From NCBI GenBank assembly GCA_900751035.1, contig CAADSF010000112.1, forward strand, positions 1 through 8,541: DNA of 8,541 nt, in the 5' to 3' direction. Made by a program: the position numbers and the translations under genes. Below are positions 1 to 6,968 of this stretch, piece by piece. Numbering within the stretch: position 1 is the stretch's first letter; each line of letters starts with the position of its first letter. The notes under the pieces were generated by a model. The model worked only from the letters and a program-made list of their open reading frames with translations, was not told the origin of the DNA and did no database searches. The DNA comes from an uncultured Oscillospiraceae bacterium (GTDB lineage Bacteria; Bacillota; Clostridia; Oscillospirales; Oscillospiraceae).

Positions 1-2
1 CC

Positions 3-668
3 TTCGGCAATACCGACGCCTTCATCGGCCTGCCCTGGGGCAACCTCATTGCCCTGGTCATCACCGTCATCTACCTCGTGGCCCGCCGGGTGGTCAGCTT
101 CAAGGACGCCATGGCCTGCGTGCCCAAGGGCTTTGTCGCCATGGTCCCGCCGATCATCATTCTGACGCTGGCCGTCTCGCTGAAGGCCATGATCAACGCC
201 CTCGGCGCGGACGCATATGTCCATGATCTGATGTTTGCCGCGTCCGAGAGCCTGTACAGCATGCTGCCCGCCGTCATCTTCGTCGTGGCCTGCATTCTGG
301 CCTTTGCATCGGGCACGAGCTGGGGCACGTTCGGCATTTTGATTCCGATTGTCACCGCCGTCTTCCCGGCAGACAGCAAGCTGCTCATCATCGGCATCTC
401 CGCCTGCTGCGCGGGCGCTGTGTGCGGCGACCACTGCTCTCCCATCTCCGACACGACCATCATGGCCTCCGCCGGTGCGCAGTGCGAGCATCTTGACCAT
501 GTCTCCACACAGCTTCCCTACGCGGTCACAGTCGCAGCCGTGAGCTTCGTGGGCTTCATCGTCGCAGGCTTTGTGCAGAACGTGTACATCATCTGGCTGA
601 TCAGCGCAGCGCTGCTGCTCGGCGTGCTGCTGTTCCTGCGTGCAAAAGAAAGAAACAGGACAGAATAA
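3..668 (+). CDS. Na+/H+ antiporter, NhaC family (3' part; 5' end outside window)
   Basis: This is the last 221 residues of a polytopic membrane protein that exchanges external protons (or a related coupling ion) for cytoplasmic sodium, or possibly organic acids as in some family members. The frame is open from base 3, so the true start lies upstream; the in-frame GTG at 78 is only an internal valine. Several hydrophobic stretches are visible, including a last helix just before the basic end (RAKERNRTE). Two signatures typical of the NhaC family (Pfam Na_H_antiporter) are clear: GTSWGTFGILIPI near base 315, and the GDHCSPISDTT motif near bases 424-456, followed by HLDHVSTQLPYA. The gene ends in TAA and is followed within 16 bp by an intrinsic terminator, so it is separate from the phosphate operon. 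Family assignment is firm; the transported ion is inferred only. Confidence 0.9.
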   Translation, partial: FGNTDAFIGLPWGNLIALVITVIYLVARRVVSFKDAMACVPKGFVAMVPPIIILTLAVSLKAMINALGADAYVHDLMFAASESLYSMLPAVIFVVACILAFASGTSWGTFGILIPIVTAVFPADSKLLIIGISACCAGAVCGDHCSPISDTTIMASAGAQCEHLDHVSTQLPYAVTVAAVSFVGFIVAGFVQNVYIIWLISAALLLGVLLFLRAKERNRTE

Positions 669-683
669 CGAACCGCTTCCAAT

Positions 684-713
684 CCCCCTCCGCAAATGCG
701 GAGGGGGTGTTTT
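684..713 (+). terminator. Intrinsic terminator after the NhaC-family gene
   Basis: A perfect 10-bp GC-rich stem (CCCCCTCCGC at 684-693 with GCGGAGGGGG at 698-707) has a 4-nt AAAT loop and is followed by TGTTTT. It lies 15 bp after the TAA of the antiporter gene and separates it from the phosphate operon. Confidence 0.88.
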
Positions 714-724
714 CATGCATTCGA

Positions 725-783
725 TTTTACATTCCGTGCAAAAATTTGACCAAAGTTTTACTGAACCGTGCTTTCGGATTTTA
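725..783 (+). promoter_or_regulatory. Likely promoter region of the pst operon with a possible Pho-box-like repeat
   Basis: The AT-rich leader before pstS is the only plausible promoter site for the operon. It holds two similar 7-mers 11 bp apart, TTTGACC at 745-751 and TTTTACT at 756-762, plus TTTTACA at 725-731. An 11-bp repeat period is typical of PhoB/PhoP binding sites, which often replace a good -35 box. No convincing -35/-10 pair is visible; candidate -10 boxes are weak (GATTTT at 777-782 or TATTCT at 795-800). Phosphate-starvation control is therefore expected from the genes but only weakly supported by the sequence. Confidence 0.35.
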
Positions 784-847
784 GACGGCGGCGATATTCT
801 TATGACCGTAGACAAGAGTCAAACAAATAAAAAAGGAGATCATCAAA

Positions 848-1660
848 ATGAAAAAGATGAACAAAATTCTGACGACTGTGCTTGTCATTGCCCTTGCCGC
901 GCTGACGCTGGCGGGCTGCGCGAAGAAGGACGCCTCCCCTGTCACGACCGACGGCTCGACCTCGATGGAAAAGGTCATCGGTACGCTCGGCGAGGCGTTC
1001 AAGGAAAAGGAAGGCATTGACGTGACCTATAACCCCACCGGCTCCGGCTCCGGCATTCAGGCTGTTTCCGAAGGCCGCTGCGACATCGGCCTGTCCAGCC
1101 GTGCGCTGAAGGACGATGAGAAGGCAACGCTGACCGAAACGACCGTTGCACTCGACGGCATTGCCATGATCGTGAACCCCGAAAACCCCGTTTCCGACCT
1201 GACGGTCGAGCAGATTGCCGATATCTACACCGGCAAGATCACGAACTGGTCTGAGGTCGGCGGCAATGACGCGGCTATCGTCCTCATCGGCCGTGAAGCC
1301 GGTTCCGGCACGCGCGACGGCTTTGAATCCATCACCGATACCAAGGATGCCTGCCAGTACCGTCAGGAGCTGACCTCCACCGGCGACGTCATCACCACCG
1401 TCTCCCAGAACCCGGACGCCATCGGCTATGCTTCCCTCGCAGCGCTGAAGGATACCGTCAAGGCCCTGACTGTCGGCGGCGTGGCCCCCACGGAGGACAC
1501 CGTCAAGGACGGCAGCTATGTCATCCAGCGTCCGTTCGTCCTCGTGACGAAGACCGGCGCGACCCTCTCCGCCAACGCGCAGAAGTTCTTCGACTTCGCC
1601 CTGAGCGCGGAAGCCGCCCAGTACATCACCTCTGCCGGTGCTGTCCCGGTGAACGGCTGA
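848..1660 (+). CDS. pstS: Phosphate ABC transporter substrate-binding lipoprotein PstS
   Basis: This is the extracytoplasmic receptor that captures inorganic phosphate and delivers it to the PstCA channel. It has 270 residues, normal for a Firmicute PstS. A signal peptide begins MKKMNK and ends in a lipobox LAGC at residues 21-24, so Cys24 should be lipidated and anchored outside the membrane. Phosphate-contact motifs of the family are all present: DGSTSM (35-40), TGSGSGIQA (64-72), the DIGLSSR stretch (79-85) and GREAGSGTRDGF (148-159). The start follows a good ribosome binding site (GGAG at 835-838, 9 nt before ATG). It is the first gene of the operon; pstC begins 1 nt after its stop (TGATATG). 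Confidence 0.96.
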   Translation: MKKMNKILTTVLVIALAALTLAGCAKKDASPVTTDGSTSMEKVIGTLGEAFKEKEGIDVTYNPTGSGSGIQAVSEGRCDIGLSSRALKDDEKATLTETTVALDGIAMIVNPENPVSDLTVEQIADIYTGKITNWSEVGGNDAAIVLIGREAGSGTRDGFESITDTKDACQYRQELTSTGDVITTVSQNPDAIGYASLAALKDTVKALTVGGVAPTEDTVKDGSYVIQRPFVLVTKTGATLSANAQKFFDFALSAEAAQYITSAGAVPVNG

Positions 1661-1661
1661 T

Positions 1662-2525
1662 ATGAAAAAGAAACAGACAATGGAAGACGTCGTACACGGC
1701 GTCTTCCTCCTGTTAGGATTGGTCACGGTCGGGTGCGTACTGCTCATTACCGTGTATTTGATTCTGTCCGGCCTGCCGGCAATTTCAAAGATCGGCCTCG
1801 GAAAATTCCTGTTCGGCAGCGAATGGGCCTCGACGGCCTCCGAGCCGAAATACGGCATTCTCCCCTTTATCCTTACCAGCGTGTACGGCACGTGCGGCGC
1901 GATTCTGCTCGGTGTGCCGGTCGGGTTCCTGACGGCGGTGTTCCTGTCCAAAATGGCCCCGAAAAAGCTCCGTACCGTCATGGAATCGGCGGTCAGTTTG
2001 CTTGCCGGTATTCCGTCGGTCGTCTATGGTCTGGTCGGTATGCTGGTGCTCGTGCCGGGTATCCGGAAGCTGTTCCATGTACCGGACGGCGCAAGCCTGC
2101 TTGCCGCCATGATTGTGCTGGCCATTATGATTCTGCCGTCCATCATCAAAGTCTCCGTCAACGCGCTCGACGCGGTTCCGAAGGAGTATGAGGACGCGTC
2201 GCTGGCCCTCGGCGCAACGCCGGTCGAGACGTGGTTCCGCGTATCGGCCCCGGCGGCCAGAAGCGGCATTGCCGCCGCCGTCGTGCTCGGCGTGGGCCGG
2301 GCCATCGGCGAGGCCATGGCCGTTATGATGGTGTCGGGCAACGCGCCGAATATGCCGTCTCTGTTTGAAAGCGTGCGCTTTCTGACCACGGCGGTCGCAA
2401 GCGAAATGTCCTACGCGTCCGGCCTGCAGCGGCAGGCGCTGTTCTCTATCGCACTGGTTCTGTATCTGTTCATCATGCTCATCAACGCGGCGCTCAACTT
2501 CTTCTTAAAGCGCAAAAAGGAGTGA
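1662..2525 (+). CDS. pstC: Phosphate ABC transporter permease PstC
   Basis: One of the two membrane subunits of the high-affinity phosphate importer, of 287 residues with about six predicted helices. The first is near residues 12-36 and is followed by the large PstC-type external loop (LGKFLFGSEWAS). The core holds the PstC/PstA motif GIPSVVYGLVGML and a cytoplasmic EAA loop starting at E175 (EYEDASLALGAT), which docks onto PstB. The later GRAIGEAMAVMMVSGN stretch is characteristic of PstC. The chosen ATG lies 1 nt after the pstS stop. A GGTGA at 1649-1653, inside the pstS end, may be a partial ribosome binding site, so coupled translation with pstS is likely. Next Met (residue 7) has no better site. 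Confidence 0.95.
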   Translation: MKKKQTMEDVVHGVFLLLGLVTVGCVLLITVYLILSGLPAISKIGLGKFLFGSEWASTASEPKYGILPFILTSVYGTCGAILLGVPVGFLTAVFLSKMAPKKLRTVMESAVSLLAGIPSVVYGLVGMLVLVPGIRKLFHVPDGASLLAAMIVLAIMILPSIIKVSVNALDAVPKEYEDASLALGATPVETWFRVSAPAARSGIAAAVVLGVGRAIGEAMAVMMVSGNAPNMPSLFESVRFLTTAVASEMSYASGLQRQALFSIALVLYLFIMLINAALNFFLKRKKE

Positions 2526-2529
2526 AACC

Positions 2530-3393
2530 ATGCTGACGAACAAGCTTTCCGCGTCCAGACGGGCGTATACCGCCGTCATGCGTGCGCTGCTGCTCCTTGC
2601 CGCCGTGCTGACGGCTGCGCTGGTTGTGTTCATGATCGCATATGTGCTCTATAAGGGTCTGCCGTATGTCACATGGCATCTGATCTCGACAAAGCCGAGC
2701 TATATCACCGGCTCCATCGGCATTCTGCCGGATATCTGCAATACCGTGCAGATTTTACTTGCTTCCCTGCTCATCGTCCTGCCCCTCGGCGTTGGCGCGG
2801 CAGTCTATCTGACGGAGTACGCGCAGAACAAGAAGCTCGTCGCGGCCATTGAATACGCCGCCGAGACGCTTTCCGGCATTCCGTCCATCATTTACGGTCT
2901 GGTCGGTATGCTGTTCTTCTGTGAATTTCTCGGTATGCAGACGAGCCTGCTTGCCGGTGCGCTGACGCTCGTCATTATGAACCTGCCGACCGTCCTGCGC
3001 ACGACGCAGGAGAGCCTGCGGACCGTCCCGCAGAGCTACCGCGAGGGGGCGTTCGGCCTCGGAGCGGGCAAGTGGCGCGTAGTGCGCACGGTCGTGCTGC
3101 CGGGGTGCATCGACGGCATTGTGACCGGCTGCATCCTCTCCGCGGGCCGCATTCTGGGCGAATCCGCCGCGCTTTTGTTCACGGCAGGCTTTGCCCACAC
3201 GCTGAATAAATTCGTGATTGGGCTTGCCAGCCCCGGCGCGACGCTGACGGTCGCGCTGTACGCCTACGCGAAGGAGGAGGGCGAGTTTGCCGTCGCCTTC
3301 GCCATCGCGGCCATTCTTATGATCTTAACGCTTCTCATCAATCTTGCCGCCGGGATCGTCGGAAAACAGATCCAGAAACGGAGCCGGCAATGA
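2530..3393 (+). CDS. pstA: Phosphate ABC transporter permease PstA
   Basis: Second membrane subunit of the phosphate importer, pairing with PstC. It has 287 residues and about six hydrophobic segments. It carries the paralogous motif GIPSIIYGLVGML and a cytoplasmic EAA loop near residues 171-190 (YREGAFGLGAGKWRVV), followed by the GRILGESAALLFTAG stretch diagnostic of PstA. Even at DNA level the GLVGML segment is nearly identical to that in pstC, showing their common origin. The start has a strong ribosome binding site AAAGGAG (2516-2522) inside the end of pstC, with only 4 nt between genes. The stop overlaps the next gene's ATG (ATGA at 3390-3393). In typical operons pstB would follow here; instead a vitamin B6 kinase does. 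Confidence 0.95.
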   Translation: MLTNKLSASRRAYTAVMRALLLLAAVLTAALVVFMIAYVLYKGLPYVTWHLISTKPSYITGSIGILPDICNTVQILLASLLIVLPLGVGAAVYLTEYAQNKKLVAAIEYAAETLSGIPSIIYGLVGMLFFCEFLGMQTSLLAGALTLVIMNLPTVLRTTQESLRTVPQSYREGAFGLGAGKWRVVRTVVLPGCIDGIVTGCILSAGRILGESAALLFTAGFAHTLNKFVIGLASPGATLTVALYAYAKEEGEFAVAFAIAAILMILTLLINLAAGIVGKQIQKRSRQ

Positions 3394-4205
3394 AGGCTGT
3401 CAACCCCTGCGGTTTGATGCGGGCCGCGCTGATTAACGACCTGTCGTGCTTCGGCAAATGCTCTTTGAGCGTGTCCATGCCGATTTTGTCCAGCTACGGC
3501 GTGGAGACGGTTCCGCTGCCGACGGCGATTTTGTCGACGCACACAGGCGGCTTTACCGGCTTTGTTGTGCAGGACATGACAGAGAATATGCGGCTGTTCG
3601 CCGCACACTGGAAAAAACTCGGCGTGAAATTTGACGCCATTATCACCGGCTACTGCTGCACGGTCGAGCAAATCAGGCTGACGGCAGAGTTCATCCGCAG
3701 CTTTGCAGAGTCTGACACGCTCGTGCTCGTCGACCCGGTTCTGGGCGACCATGAAGCGCTCTACACCGGCTTTACCGACGCGCACGTCGACGCCATGCGC
3801 GAGCTTTGCAGTCTGGCCGATTTGATTACGCCAAACCGCACGGAGGCCGCGCTGCTGGCCGGACTCTCCTTCTCCAGCGCAGACGAAACGCTTTTATATG
3901 CACAGCAGGTCAAGGACGCGGTCATCACCAGCGTCGGCTCCGAGGGTCGCATCGGCTATCTGGCGCGGCTGGACGGGCGCGTGACGCTCGTGCAGAAGGA
4001 AGCCGTCGATATGACCGTACACGGCGCGGGAGACGTATTTACGAGCGCACTGGGCGGTGAGCTGCTGAGCGGGCAATCCCCGCAGACGGCGCTGCTGCGT
4101 GCGGCGGATTTCTGCGACAGCTGCATCCATGAAACGGCCAAGCGGCAGCCCGGCCACTGGTACGGACTGGCCTTCGAGCCGGTATTGAAAGGAACTCGTA
4201 TATGA
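3390..4205 (+). CDS. Pyridoxal/pyridoxamine kinase (PdxK/PdxY-like, ribokinase superfamily)
   Basis: A cytoplasmic kinase predicted to phosphorylate pyridoxal, pyridoxamine or pyridoxine with ATP in the vitamin B6 salvage route. It has 271 residues, slightly shorter than typical PdxY. The N-terminus ([19 protein letters not shown], from residue 15) and [12 protein letters not shown] (44-55) match the substrate-side motifs of pyridoxal kinases, such as the S-x-HTG element. VDPVLGD (114-120) and TPNRTEA are the nucleotide-side motifs, and HGAGD (211-215) gives the anion hole and catalytic Asp215. The HTG motif argues against hydroxymethylpyrimidine kinase, though substrate is not proven. The start has ACGGAG 6 nt upstream. 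It overlaps pstA and pstB by 4 nt each (ATGA), so it is co-translated with the phosphate importer, which is unusual. Composition looks like its neighbours. Confidence 0.88.
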   Translation: MKAVNPCGLMRAALINDLSCFGKCSLSVSMPILSSYGVETVPLPTAILSTHTGGFTGFVVQDMTENMRLFAAHWKKLGVKFDAIITGYCCTVEQIRLTAEFIRSFAESDTLVLVDPVLGDHEALYTGFTDAHVDAMRELCSLADLITPNRTEAALLAGLSFSSADETLLYAQQVKDAVITSVGSEGRIGYLARLDGRVTLVQKEAVDMTVHGAGDVFTSALGGELLSGQSPQTALLRAADFCDSCIHETAKRQPGHWYGLAFEPVLKGTRI

Positions 4206-4957
4206 ACGATATTATCACAGTCAAAGACTTACAGCTCTGGTACGGGCAGACGAAGGCGCTCAAGGGCGTGTCGATGAACATCCCGGAAAAGAGCATCACG
4301 GCCCTCATCGGACCCTCCGGCTGCGGAAAATCAACGTTTCTCAAGACGCTTGACCGCATGAACGATCTGATTCCGGGCGTGCGCATTGAGGGTGAGGTCA
4401 AATATAACGGGCAGGATATTTTTGCGCCGTCCGTGGACGTGAACGAGCTGCGGCGCGAGATTGGCATGGTCTTCCAGAAGCCGAACCCCTTCCCCATGAG
4501 CATCTACGACAACATCGCCTACGGCCCCCGGACGCATGGCGTGCGCAGAAGGGATGAGCTCGACGAGATCGTCGAGCAGTCGCTGCGCGGCGCAGCCATC
4601 TGGGACGAGGTCAAGGACCGGCTGAAAAAGAGTGCGCTGGGCCTTTCCGGCGGACAGCAGCAGCGGCTTTGCATCGCGCGGGCGCTGGCCGTGCAGCCGC
4701 AGGTTCTGCTGATGGACGAGCCGACAAGTGCGCTCGACCCCATTTCGACCTCCAAGATCGAAGAGCTTGCTACGAATCTGAAGGAGCAGTATACCATCAT
4801 CATCGTCACGCACAACATGCAGCAGGCGCTGCGTATTTCGGACAGGACGGCGTTTTTCCTGCTGGGCGAACTCATTGAGTACGATGATACCCAGAAGCTG
4901 TTCTACCAGCCGAAGGAGAAGCGCACCGAGGATTACATCACCGGGAGGTTCGGATAA
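4202..4957 (+). CDS. pstB: Phosphate ABC transporter ATP-binding protein PstB
   Basis: The ATPase that powers phosphate import through PstCA and takes part in phosphate signalling with PhoU. Its 251 residues are normal for PstB. All motor motifs are intact: Walker [10 protein letters not shown] (37-45), Q-loop Gln92 within the PstB-specific [11 protein letters not shown], signature LSGGQQQR (148-155), Walker B VLLMDEP (168-174) with catalytic Glu173, D-loop SALD, and H-loop His204. The segment [17 protein letters not shown] is also diagnostic of PstB. The ribosome binding site AAAGGA (4188-4193) lies within the end of the kinase gene, and the ATG overlaps that gene's stop by 4 nt. Its stop shares one base with the phoU start (TAATG). 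Confidence 0.97.
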   Translation: MNDIITVKDLQLWYGQTKALKGVSMNIPEKSITALIGPSGCGKSTFLKTLDRMNDLIPGVRIEGEVKYNGQDIFAPSVDVNELRREIGMVFQKPNPFPMSIYDNIAYGPRTHGVRRRDELDEIVEQSLRGAAIWDEVKDRLKKSALGLSGGQQQRLCIARALAVQPQVLLMDEPTSALDPISTSKIEELATNLKEQYTIIIVTHNMQQALRISDRTAFFLLGELIEYDDTQKLFYQPKEKRTEDYITGRFG

Positions 4958-5616
4958 TGAGAAGCAAATTTGACCAGCAGCTTGCACTGCTCAATGACGA
5001 GCTGACGCAGATGGGCGAAACGTGCGCGAAGGCCATTGGCCTGGCCGCGCAGGCGCTCGAAGAGCAGGACGCTGCGACTGCCGCGCCGGTCGCCGAGCTG
5101 GAGGAGCAGACGAACGAGCAGGAGCGGAGCATTGAAGCGCTGTGCCTGAAGCTGCTTTTGCAGCAGCAGCCGGTCGCGCGTGACCTGCGGCAGATTTCGG
5201 CAGCGCTCAAGATGATCACGGATATGGAGCGCATCGGCGATCAGGCGGCGGATATCGCCGAGATCATCCCATTCTTCCTCAGCCACAACACGTTCGACTG
5301 CACGCTTGTCTGCCGCATGGCGCAGCAGGCCAGCTCCATGGTCACGCAGAGCGTGGACGCGTTTGTCCGCCGGGATGTCGATCTGGCCCGCTCGATTGCA
5401 ACGCAGGACGATCTCGTCGACGAGGATTTTTCCAACGTCAAGCAGGCGCTGATTGCCGCGATTGCCCGCGAACCCGGCCAGGGCGAGGTCGCGCTGGATC
5501 TGCTGATGATCGCGAAGTATTTTGAGCGCATCGGCGACCACGCGGTCAACCTGTCCGAATGGGTCGAATTTTCCGTCACGGGCGTTCACAAGCACGACGG
5601 CGTGGAATACGAATAA
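4957..5616 (+). CDS. phoU: Phosphate signalling regulator PhoU
   Basis: A cytoplasmic, all-helical regulator that links the activity of the PstSCAB importer to the phosphate two-component system and restrains phosphate uptake. It has 219 residues built as two repeats of a three-helix bundle. Each repeat ends in the conserved metal-binding signature: DMERIGDQAADIAE around residues 89-102 and FERIGDHAVNLSE around 189-201. The start is set by GGGAGG (4943-4948), 8 nt before an ATG that overlaps the pstB stop by one base. It is the last gene of the operon. No sensor kinase or response regulator (phoR/phoB) is present in the window, so its signalling partner must be encoded elsewhere. Confidence 0.95.
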   Translation: MRSKFDQQLALLNDELTQMGETCAKAIGLAAQALEEQDAATAAPVAELEEQTNEQERSIEALCLKLLLQQQPVARDLRQISAALKMITDMERIGDQAADIAEIIPFFLSHNTFDCTLVCRMAQQASSMVTQSVDAFVRRDVDLARSIATQDDLVDEDFSNVKQALIAAIAREPGQGEVALDLLMIAKYFERIGDHAVNLSEWVEFSVTGVHKHDGVEYE

Positions 5617-5628
5617 GCCTCCTTACCA

Positions 5629-5664
5629 AAAAGCCGCAGGCCCGGAAACGGGCTTGCGGCTTTT
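5629..5664 (+). terminator. Intrinsic terminator of the pst-phoU operon
   Basis: A 16-bp stem (5629-5644 with 5649-5664; one G-U pair, otherwise perfect) encloses a GAAA tetraloop and ends in TTTT, 12 bp after the phoU stop. The upstream A-run matches the downstream T-run, so it may also work in the other direction. Its descending arm overlaps the candidate -35 box of the next gene. Confidence 0.9.
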
Positions 5665-5682
5665 CGCTGTGTGTATTATAAT
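5654..5682 (+). promoter_or_regulatory. Promoter of the truncated GNAT-like gene
   Basis: A consensus -10 box TATAAT stands at 5677-5682. Seventeen bases upstream, TTGCGG at 5654-5659 matches the TTG half of a -35 box, and lies inside the right arm of the phoU terminator. Transcription would start near 5689, leaving a leader of about 20 nt that holds the ribosome binding site AAGGAGG (5695-5701), 7 nt before the ATG at 5709. Confidence 0.65.
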
Positions 5683-5708
5683 GAATCCATGCAAAAGGAG
5701 GGCTGGCT

Positions 5709-6017
5709 ATGGAATATTCAATCATCCGGCTCACGGACAGGCCGGAATTAAAAGCGCAGGCCGCCGCGTGGTTCCACACAAAATGGGGCATCCCGGAGCG
5801 GGCGTATCTCGACAGCATGGACGATGCGCTGCGCGGGGAAGGCCCTGTGCCGCAGTGGTACCTCGCGATAGAGGGCACGCGCATTCTCGGCGGCATGGGC
5901 GGCACGAACAAGGCGCTTGCGCCGAGCTGCAAGGGTGCGCGTCTGCTTGAGGGCAAGGTCTTCCGCAGCAGCACGAACGCAGACACCCTGCGCGAGTGGG
6001 TCAAGACGCTGAAATAA
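5709..6017 (+). CDS. Truncated GNAT acetyltransferase fragment with a foreign C-terminal tail (probable decayed gene)
   Basis: A 102-residue protein with an excellent promoter and ribosome binding site. Residues 1 to about 62 (MEYSIIRLTDRPELK, AAAWFHTKWGIPERAYLDSM, VPQWYLAIEGTRILGGMG) look like the start of a GNAT N-acetyltransferase, up to the strand where full-length relatives go on into the acetyl-CoA-binding core. That core, including the R/Q-x-x-G-x-G/A loop, is absent. From about base 5893 the frame continues into an unrelated basic tail (GTNKALAPSCKGARLLEGK to EWVKTLK). None of the three forward frames recovers the missing half, so this is not a simple frameshift but a replacement or deletion. 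The product is unlikely to be an active acetyltransferase. The GNAT assignment is from family recall; the tail is not recognised. Confidence 0.6.
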   Translation: MEYSIIRLTDRPELKAQAAAWFHTKWGIPERAYLDSMDDALRGEGPVPQWYLAIEGTRILGGMGGTNKALAPSCKGARLLEGKVFRSSTNADTLREWVKTLK

Positions 6018-6029
6018 GACGCATATATC

Positions 6030-6063
6030 AAACCAGCCTCCGCCGCGGCGGAGGCTGGTTTTT
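6030..6063 (+). terminator. Intrinsic terminator, possibly bidirectional, after the GNAT-like fragment
   Basis: A near-perfect palindrome: AACCAGCCTCCGCC (6031-6044) pairs with GGCGGAGGCTGGTT (6047-6060) around a GC centre, with an outer A-T pair and a run of T to 6063. It lies 12 bp after the TAA. On the minus strand the T-run is shorter but present, so it could also stop the converging amino-acid transporter transcript. Confidence 0.85.
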
Positions 6064-6083
6064 GCAATATGTCGAAGAACCGC

Positions 6084-6188
6084 TGTAGGGGCCGACGACT
6101 CTGTCGGCCCTGAAAATGTTACGAATTTGCAGCAGATTTCCGCAAAATTGGCCTGTTCTGCGGGCGGACAGAGGCGTCCGCCCCTACA
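6084..6188. repeat. 105-bp inverted-repeat element, MITE- or REP-like
   Basis: The 27 bases at 6084-6110 (starting TGTAGGGG) match the reverse complement of 6162-6188 (ending CCCCTACA) at 24 of 27 positions. Each end is also a hairpin by itself: GGGCCGAC/GTCGGCCC at 6089-6096/6103-6110, and GGGCGGAC/GTCCGCCC at 6162-6169/6176-6183, both with 6-nt loops. Two of the three mismatches between the ends are a paired change (C-G against G-C) that keeps the local hairpin. The 51-bp centre is AT-richer and has no ORF of note. No target-site duplication is evident. It looks like a non-autonomous dispersed repeat; whether other copies exist in the genome cannot be seen here. Confidence 0.7.
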
Positions 6189-6226
6189 AACAAGTGTGAA
6201 AGCGGCAGCGAGGTTTTTATTAAAAC

Positions 6227-6967
6227 TCAAGTATTGCGGAATCGTGCCAAAAAGTCCTTTGTCTGCTGGCACTGCGGGTCGCCGAAGAGGGCTTCGGGGG
6301 AGCCCTGCTCCAGAATCACGCCCTCGTGCATGAATACGACGCGCTGGCTCACATCGCGGGCAAACGCCATTTCGTGCGTCACGACGAGCATGGTCATGCC
6401 CTCGTGCGCAAGGTCCTGCATGACGGAGAGCACCTCGCCGACCATTTCCGGGTCGAGTGCGCTCGTCGGCTCGTCGAACAGAAGCACCTCAGGGTCCATG
6501 GCCAGTGCGCGGGCGATGGCGACGCGCTGCTTCTGGCCGCCGGAGAGCTGGCGCGGTTTGGCGTTGACATAGGGCGCCATGCCGACCTTTTCGAGATAGT
6601 GCATGGCCTGCTTTTCCGCCTCGGCCCTGCTGCGGCCAAGCACCTTCATCTGGCCGACCATGCAGTTTTTCAGAACGGTCATGTTATTGAACAGGTTGAA
6701 CGACTGGAACACCATGCCGACATGGGAGCGGTATTTCGCGGCGTTGACGCTTTTGCCGGTGACGTTTTCGCCGTGGTAGAGAATGTCGCCGCTCGTCGGC
6801 GTTTCGAGCAGGTTCACGCACCGCAGCAGCGTCGACTTGCCGGAGCCGGACGCGCCGATGATGGAGATCACATCGCCCTTTTTGACATCGAAATCGATAT
6901 CGCGCAGAACCTCGTGCGTGCCGAAGGACTTGCTCAGATGCCGGATTGCAAGAATGTTGTCTGCCAT
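6227..6967 (-). CDS. Polar amino acid ABC transporter ATP-binding protein (GlnQ/ArtP type)
   Basis: The cytoplasmic ATPase of an amino-acid importer, 246 residues from the chosen start. Motifs are complete: Walker [10 protein letters not shown] (38-46), Q-loop Gln88 (VFQSFNLF), signature LSGGQKQR (141-148), Walker B VLLFDEP (161-167) with Glu166, D-loop SALD, and H-loop His198. VFQSFNLF and the end of the protein fit the polar amino acid uptake (PAAT) group. A longer reading from 7045 is possible but would overlap the permease by 26 codons. The ATG at 6967 lies 1 nt after the permease stop (TGATATG) and has a G-run 9 nt upstream, so it is preferred. It is the last gene of the operon; its 3' end faces the inverted-repeat element. 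Substrate is not deducible. Confidence 0.93.
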   Translation of the reverse strand: MADNILAIRHLSKSFGTHEVLRDIDFDVKKGDVISIIGASGSGKSTLLRCVNLLETPTSGDILYHGENVTGKSVNAAKYRSHVGMVFQSFNLFNNMTVLKNCMVGQMKVLGRSRAEAEKQAMHYLEKVGMAPYVNAKPRQLSGGQKQRVAIARALAMDPEVLLFDEPTSALDPEMVGEVLSVMQDLAHEGMTMLVVTHEMAFARDVSQRVVFMHEGVILEQGSPEALFGDPQCQQTKDFLARFRNT

Positions 6968-6968
6968 A

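Noticed and set aside
640..1020. Plus-strand open frame spanning the antiporter terminator and the pst leader
   Set aside because: It reads through a strong terminator and overlaps pstS in another frame with no start signal.
800..1981. Long open frame on the minus strand opposite pstS and the start of pstC (393 codons)
   Set aside because: It is antisense to clear, fully motif-bearing pstS and pstC; its translation is low-complexity and arises from GC-rich codon bias, with no recognisable domain.
5893..5950. Simple frameshift as the cause of the GNAT truncation
   Set aside because: The other two forward frames after 5893 do not show the expected continuation of a GNAT core, so a one- or two-base error does not explain it.
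5576..6067. Minus-strand open frame opposite the GNAT-like fragment (163 codons)
   Set aside because: It runs through the phoU terminator and promoter region and has no ribosome binding site or recognisable domain; the plus-strand gene has a good promoter and ribosome binding site. The part opposite 5893-6017 is worth including in any repeat search, but is not called as a gene.
6213..6226. Short palindrome GTTTT-TATT-AAAAC just after the ATPase stop as a terminator for the minus-strand operon
   Set aside because: The stem is only 5 bp and AT-only apart from one pair, too weak to call; the 6030-6061 palindrome is a better candidate.
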